A DNA stretch of 64,000 bases, taken from positions 1 to 64,000 of the forward strand of contig CAZDEO010000015.1 of NCBI GenBank assembly GCA_964504445.1, given 5' to 3'. Origin of the DNA: JACSRF01 sp964504445. Lineage in GTDB: Bacteria; Chloroflexota; Anaerolineae; Promineifilales; Promineifilaceae. A model generated the notes under the pieces. It did no database searches. It saw nothing but the letters and a program-made list of their open reading frames with translations, and was not told where the DNA came from. The position numbers and the translations under genes were made by a program. Position 1 is the stretch's first letter, and every line of letters begins with the position of its first letter. Shown here piece after piece: positions 60,591 through 64,000 of this stretch.

Positions 60591-61661
60591 TTAACTTTGT
60601 TCAGCTGTGACAGTTCTAAAGTCAGTCAGATGAGCTAGGAGGCCGAGAAACGCACCTGTCCAGGCAATAAAAGCGATATAAACAAAGTAGCGGGGAATCA
60701 CCATGAGAAAAGGCAAGTCTAACGCCTGCGACAAGCGAATGGTGCAGGCTGTGTACATGCCCAGGGGAAAGACCATGCCCCAATACTGTGGATCGTATGT
60801 CAGTGGATACCTTTTGTAGAGATGCCGCCACGCCCCCAAAATGAATAGCAGGGGAATCCACCAGGTGCCTGCGGCCCAAAAGAAAAGCGTAAAGCCCTTA
60901 AGAAATGGCTCGATCTCAGTCAGAAAGGACCAGTGGGCCGAATTTAAAATGAGCGTAGAGCCGGCCAGGGTGGTGATGGCCACGGCTCCCATGTTGATCC
61001 AGTAAGGTGGTGTCAGGGCGGCGCTGGTTAATTCCACAAAGGTGAAGCGGTAAAAAATGAGGGTGATAATGCTCAGATAGAGCATACAGCCCAGCAAATA
61101 CATGCAGAGGGTGAAGAAAAACCATGCTTCAGGTGGTGTTTGCATGGCGGCCAGCAGGAGTGTACCTAAAATGGAGACAGACTGGGTGGCTACGGTGGCG
61201 ATCAGCCAGGCGCCATTAATGCCGGTTTCCAGAGTGGGTTTTTGCGGGCGGGTGGTAACGGCCGTAAAAAATGCATACATCACCACCAACCACAGGGCAA
61301 TCCCCAACCCCCATAAACCCCAGGCCACAGCCCGGCTGCCGACAACCAGCAGCAGCTGCGTGCCCAACACGCACGTTCCGGCAATTAGCGTAAAAAAGCC
61401 CGGCCCTCGCGCATGGCTTTTGACGTCCGTAATTACCCGCGAAAAATACACAAAAAGTCGCCAGAGCATGAGCAGCCACAAAATAGCGTAGGCGATGATA
61501 TTCACAACCAGCAAGGCCTGGGCAATGAAGACCATTTCCAGCAAAAAGGCGGCAATCGACACAATGCCCGTCGCCATGACCAGGGCAAAGTAACCGGGGA
61601 AAAGGTCGGCAGCGTTTTGGGCCAGATGACGGCGGCTGAGCAGGTGGCTAATCGAGGCCAT
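60591..61661 (-). CDS. TDT-family transporter (TehA/SLAC1-like)
   Basis: A 356-residue protein with about ten TM helices; PGYFALVMATGIVSIA near the N-terminus is the usual TDT start. Family members carry C4-dicarboxylates, sulfite, or anions such as nitrate or tellurite-related ions. In this operon it may export or import the substrate or product of the molybdopterin enzyme. It overlaps the DUF6755 gene by 14 bases. Confidence 0.88.
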   Translation of the reverse strand: MASISHLLSRRHLAQNAADLFPGYFALVMATGIVSIAAFLLEMVFIAQALLVVNIIAYAILWLLMLWRLFVYFSRVITDVKSHARGPGFFTLIAGTCVLGTQLLLVVGSRAVAWGLWGLGIALWLVVMYAFFTAVTTRPQKPTLETGINGAWLIATVATQSVSILGTLLLAAMQTPPEAWFFFTLCMYLLGCMLYLSIITLIFYRFTFVELTSAALTPPYWINMGAVAITTLAGSTLILNSAHWSFLTEIEPFLKGFTLFFWAAGTWWIPLLFILGAWRHLYKRYPLTYDPQYWGMVFPLGMYTACTIRLSQALDLPFLMVIPRYFVYIAFIAWTGAFLGLLAHLTDFRTVTAEQS

Positions 61662-61872
61662 ACAGGTACCAGAGCAGGCCCACGTTCAGGCCCAGGCAAA
61701 TCAGGCTGGCAATTGCGGCAGGCCACAAAATAGCCCTGTCACCGCCCAGAAAAGCATTCATCGTGGCGGTAAACAGCCACAGTTGTAAGATGATGATGAT
61801 GACGACGATGAAAAGGATGCCGGAGGCAATAGTTAAGCGCTGGGAGCGGGCAAAGCGGGATTTTCGTCTCAT
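61648..61872 (-). CDS. Small two-helix membrane protein (DUF6755-like)
   Basis: A 74-residue protein with two TM helices (FIVVIIIILQLWLFTATMNA; AAIASLICLGLNVGLLWYL). Resembles DUF6755 proteins found beside Rieske and molybdoenzyme genes. It could anchor the enzyme or bind quinone. ATGA overlap with the Rieske gene. Confidence 0.7.
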   Translation of the reverse strand: MRRKSRFARSQRLTIASGILFIVVIIIILQLWLFTATMNAFLGGDRAILWPAAIASLICLGLNVGLLWYLYGLD

Positions 61873-62423
61873 ACGGTCCTCTTTTCAATGCCGGTGGCGA
61901 CGACATTGCCATCTCGGACTTCCAACGCGACACGGGCCAACGGCCGTCGCGGTGGCCCGGCTAACGGCCGTCCCGTCAACAAATCAAAAATTCCTTCATG
62001 GCAGGGGCAGTGCAGCTCGCCTTCGGCCACGTGAGGAATGACCGGGCAGGTGAGGTGGGTACACTGCTGCTCGTAAGCCACAAACGTCTCTTCGTCCACG
62101 CGCACCAGCAGGCGTGCTGGACTGTCTTCCTCTGGATAGTGGAAGATGAGCGAACCGCCTACCGGCACATCGTCTATGCGAGCGATCACTTTAGCTGCCG
62201 GAGCCGCCTCGCGCTGTTCGAGGAAGTCGGCAAAAAGGAACCAGAGCTGCCCGGCGCTAAAGGCTCCGCTGGTGAGCAGCAGGAATTTGATGAATTCTCG
62301 CCGCGTTAAATATTCATCCTGGGGCCAATCAATCGGGAAATCCTGACGCCAGCGTGGTTGGTCAGCCGGAGAACGGCCGTCCGGCGGCACCGTCAATTGA
62401 TCATACTCATTATCCATACTCAA
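61869..62423 (-). CDS. Rieske [2Fe-2S] protein, Tat-type anchor
   Basis: A 184-residue protein: twin-arginine anchor TRREFIKFLLLTSGA, then a Rieske fold with CTHLTCPV and CPCHEGIFD supplying Cys-His ligands. The third disulfide seen in bc1 Rieske proteins is absent. Likely an electron carrier for the molybdopterin enzyme. Lies seven bases after the 4Fe-4S gene. Confidence 0.92.
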   Translation of the reverse strand: MSMDNEYDQLTVPPDGRSPADQPRWRQDFPIDWPQDEYLTRREFIKFLLLTSGAFSAGQLWFLFADFLEQREAAPAAKVIARIDDVPVGGSLIFHYPEEDSPARLLVRVDEETFVAYEQQCTHLTCPVIPHVAEGELHCPCHEGIFDLLTGRPLAGPPRRPLARVALEVRDGNVVATGIEKRTV

Positions 62424-62430
62424 TCCTCCC

Positions 62431-63078
62431 TTATGCTTCTACAAACATATTTGCCAGCAGAACATCTTCCACAGGAGCCATTGTTTGCGGTGCTGGCGTC
62501 TGGTGCAGCGAGGCAGCCACGTCTACCAGGTTCACTGGTGTTTCGCGGGGCACCATCATGCTTACTTTCGTCGTCACCGTTTGGCTGCCAAACTGAAAGC
62601 TGTTCACCGGTCGGGAACGGGGTCTCAGCCGCTCAATCTCTTCCCGCGTGCCGTAAAATAATGCCTGGCTGGGGCAAACCGAGGCGCACATTGGCTTTAG
62701 CCCAACTGAAGTGCGGTCGTAGCACATGTCACACTTCATCATCAGGTTCATGCCGTTGTTCATTTTGGGCACGCCAAAGGGGCAGGCCAACACGCAGTTG
62801 TTGCAGGCGATGCAGCGCGGTTTGCGCGCCGTCTGTACCACGCCGTCGGCGGTGCGTTTGATGGCATCGGCCGGACATACCTCGGCGCAGGTGGGCGAAT
62901 CGCAGTGCATGCAGATGACCGGCACCGTCTGTGGCGAGCTGTTGCGGTCCACATAATCCAGCTGGATCATCGATTGGCCTTTGTGCGTGTCACACTCCGT
63001 GCACGCTTGCACACATGCCTGGCAGCCAATACAGCGGCTGGGATCGATAAAAAATTCCATTTCGGCTGGTTTAGGCAT
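62431..63078 (-). CDS. Four-cluster 4Fe-4S ferredoxin subunit (NrfC/HycB-like)
   Basis: A 215-residue electron-transfer subunit with four Cys groups: CIGCQACVQAC, CMHCDSPTCAEVCP, CIACNNCVLACP and CDMCYDRTSVGLKPMCASVCP, enough for four clusters. It should link the molybdopterin catalytic subunit to the Rieske protein. Start overlaps the molybdoenzyme stop by eight bases. Confidence 0.93.
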   Translation of the reverse strand: MPKPAEMEFFIDPSRCIGCQACVQACTECDTHKGQSMIQLDYVDRNSSPQTVPVICMHCDSPTCAEVCPADAIKRTADGVVQTARKPRCIACNNCVLACPFGVPKMNNGMNLMMKCDMCYDRTSVGLKPMCASVCPSQALFYGTREEIERLRPRSRPVNSFQFGSQTVTTKVSMMVPRETPVNLVDVAASLHQTPAPQTMAPVEDVLLANMFVEA

Positions 63079-64000
63079 GACCCACCGCCTTCTTCACCCG
63101 TACGGCACACACCTTAAATTCTGGAATTTTGGAGATAGGGTCCTGCGCTGAGATGGTGAGCTGATTGGCGGATTTGCGCCCGGGCCAATGGTAGGGAATA
63201 AAAATGGTGTCCGGGCGGATGGTTCTGACCACCAGTGCTTGCAGGGTGGCGCTGCCGCGACGGGATTCGGCCGTTACCCAATCCCCGTCGGCCACGCCCA
63301 ATTTTTCGGCCAATGCCGGGTGCATCTCGACGCGCGGCTCCGGGTAATTGTCTACCAACGGGCCAATGCGTCGCGTTTGCGTGCCGGACAAAAACTGGCT
63401 GACCACGCGGCCGGTGGTCAGGATGAGCGGATATTCATCGTCCACGTCTTCGGTTGGCGGCGTGTATGGGGCCACATTGAAGCGGGCTTTGCCGTCAGGG
63501 AAGTAAAATGGGCCTTTGCCCTGCGCCACCGGGTTCCAGGACCCAGGCTCAAAGAGGCGCGGCGTGCCCGTGTGTTCCGCATCCGGGCAGGGCCAGAAGA
63601 CGCCGTTTTGCGCTACGATTTTCTCGTAGGTGATGCCGGAATAATCAGCAATACCTCCTTTCGATGCCTGCCCCAATTCGGCAAACATTTCGGACGGACT
63701 GCTAAACGTCAATCCTTTTTCCCTGCCTAAGGCTTTAGCAATATCCTGGATGATGACCCAGTCTTCCCGGGCCTCACCGGGGCATTCCACCGCCTTGTTG
63801 ATTTTGATGACCCGGCCTTCGGCCGTGGTCACCGTGCCTTCATCCTCTTCGTGCAGCGAGCCGGGCAGAACAATATCGGCGTAGCGGGCAGTTTCATTGA
63901 GGAAGAAGTCGATGGCCACGTAAAACTCCAGCTTTTCCAGTTGGGCACGCACAAAATTATTGTCCGGCAGGGAAACCAGCGGATTAAAGCAAATCGAAAG
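63071..64000 (-). CDS. Molybdopterin oxidoreductase catalytic subunit, C-terminal part (5' end outside window)
   Basis: The visible ~309 residues are the end of a DMSO-reductase-family enzyme: ARYADIVLPGSLHEEDEGTV, EGRVIKINKAV, then the MoPterin-binding C-terminal barrel (LILTTGRVVSQFLSGTQTRR, EMHPALAEKLGV). The frame is open to the window edge. Best resemblance is to formate dehydrogenase/assimilatory nitrate reductase-like proteins, but the substrate cannot be fixed without the active-site residue. Operon with 4Fe-4S, Rieske and DUF6755 genes. Confidence 0.9.
   Translation of the reverse strand, partial: LSICFNPLVSLPDNNFVRAQLEKLEFYVAIDFFLNETARYADIVLPGSLHEEDEGTVTTAEGRVIKINKAVECPGEAREDWVIIQDIAKALGREKGLTFSSPSEMFAELGQASKGGIADYSGITYEKIVAQNGVFWPCPDAEHTGTPRLFEPGSWNPVAQGKGPFYFPDGKARFNVAPYTPPTEDVDDEYPLILTTGRVVSQFLSGTQTRRIGPLVDNYPEPRVEMHPALAEKLGVADGDWVTAESRRGSATLQALVVRTIRPDTIFIPYHWPGRKSANQLTISAQDPISKIPEFKVCAVRVKKAVGHA

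Noticed and set aside
1..64000. CRISPR arrays, rRNA and tRNA genes
   Set aside because: No regularly spaced repeats and no rRNA-like or cloverleaf-like stretch was recognised by eye; a dedicated scan could still find a tRNA.

Overview
This 64 kb window is a bacterial chromosome segment of roughly 55-58 % GC (estimated by eye), densely packed in operons on both strands. Gene style suggests a Gram-positive-like (monoderm or simple-envelope) member of the Chloroflexota, perhaps Anaerolineae-like: many lipoproteins, a CcmF/CcmH cytochrome c maturation set, C39-like peptidase-TPR proteins with Thr/Pro-rich stalks, and no outer-membrane metal efflux proteins. This is an inference; no rRNA or other taxonomic marker is present. 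The palindrome ACGGCCGT recurs about once per kilobase in all reading frames, a genome signature resembling cyanobacterial HIP1.

Layout. 0-7 kb (minus strand): a CPH-type copper ATPase (cut by the window edge), two LuxR-type regulators, a NarL-type histidine kinase, membrane proteins, and YHS and HMA metal-binding proteins. 7-17 kb (plus): a 13-gene run of thiol-redox and cytochrome c maturation genes (DsbD-like protein, TlpA, CcmF, CcmH, CcmI-like, two DUF1573 proteins, a PCYCGC lipoprotein), closed by a terminator and followed by a cupredoxin lipoprotein. 18-26 kb (plus): TlpA, a double-DsbA protein, an L,D-transpeptidase, DUF3105, flavin reductase, esterase and two tandem C39-TPR proteins. 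26-29 kb: a MecA-like penicillin-binding protein (minus) and an MsrQ-like protein (plus).

29.8-32.1 kb is the most striking part. Three neighbouring genes each carry one in-frame TGA exactly where their families have a redox cysteine: a TlpA-like redoxin (U-x-x-C), a CcdA-like membrane thiol transporter, and a GDCCVxC protein. Each TGA is followed by a hairpin matching the published bacterial SECIS rules. The last two genes form an operon behind a MerR-type promoter with a 19-bp spacer, next to a merR-family gene. I read this as a metal-responsive selenoprotein relay across the membrane.

32-47.6 kb: an MFS transporter, CopA, a CsoR-CopZ fusion with a CsoR-type operator, TlpA plus a circularly permuted CcdA, an ABC transporter whose ATPase carries a YHS domain, a methyltransferase, rhodanese, multicopper oxidase, a Met-rich protein and two SHOCT proteins. 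47.7-54.9 kb is a nested mobile region: a serine-recombinase element inside an IS3-family element that truncates a Tn3-family transposase. 55-58 kb: an ECF sigma factor with a large FecR/DUF5666 partner. 58-60 kb: a zinc-type CDF exporter with an ArsR/SmtB repressor and a perfect 12-2-12 operator. 60.4-64 kb: a molybdopterin oxidoreductase, 4Fe-4S protein, Rieske protein, DUF6755 and TDT-family transporter operon, cut by the right edge.

Ten intergenic copies of a palindrome with core GCYAWWTGGC lie in the copper/thiol part (3-45 kb), suggesting one unidentified regulator controls many of these operons. The whole reads as a copper and thiol-redox homeostasis region fused to cytochrome c assembly and cell-wall redox functions.
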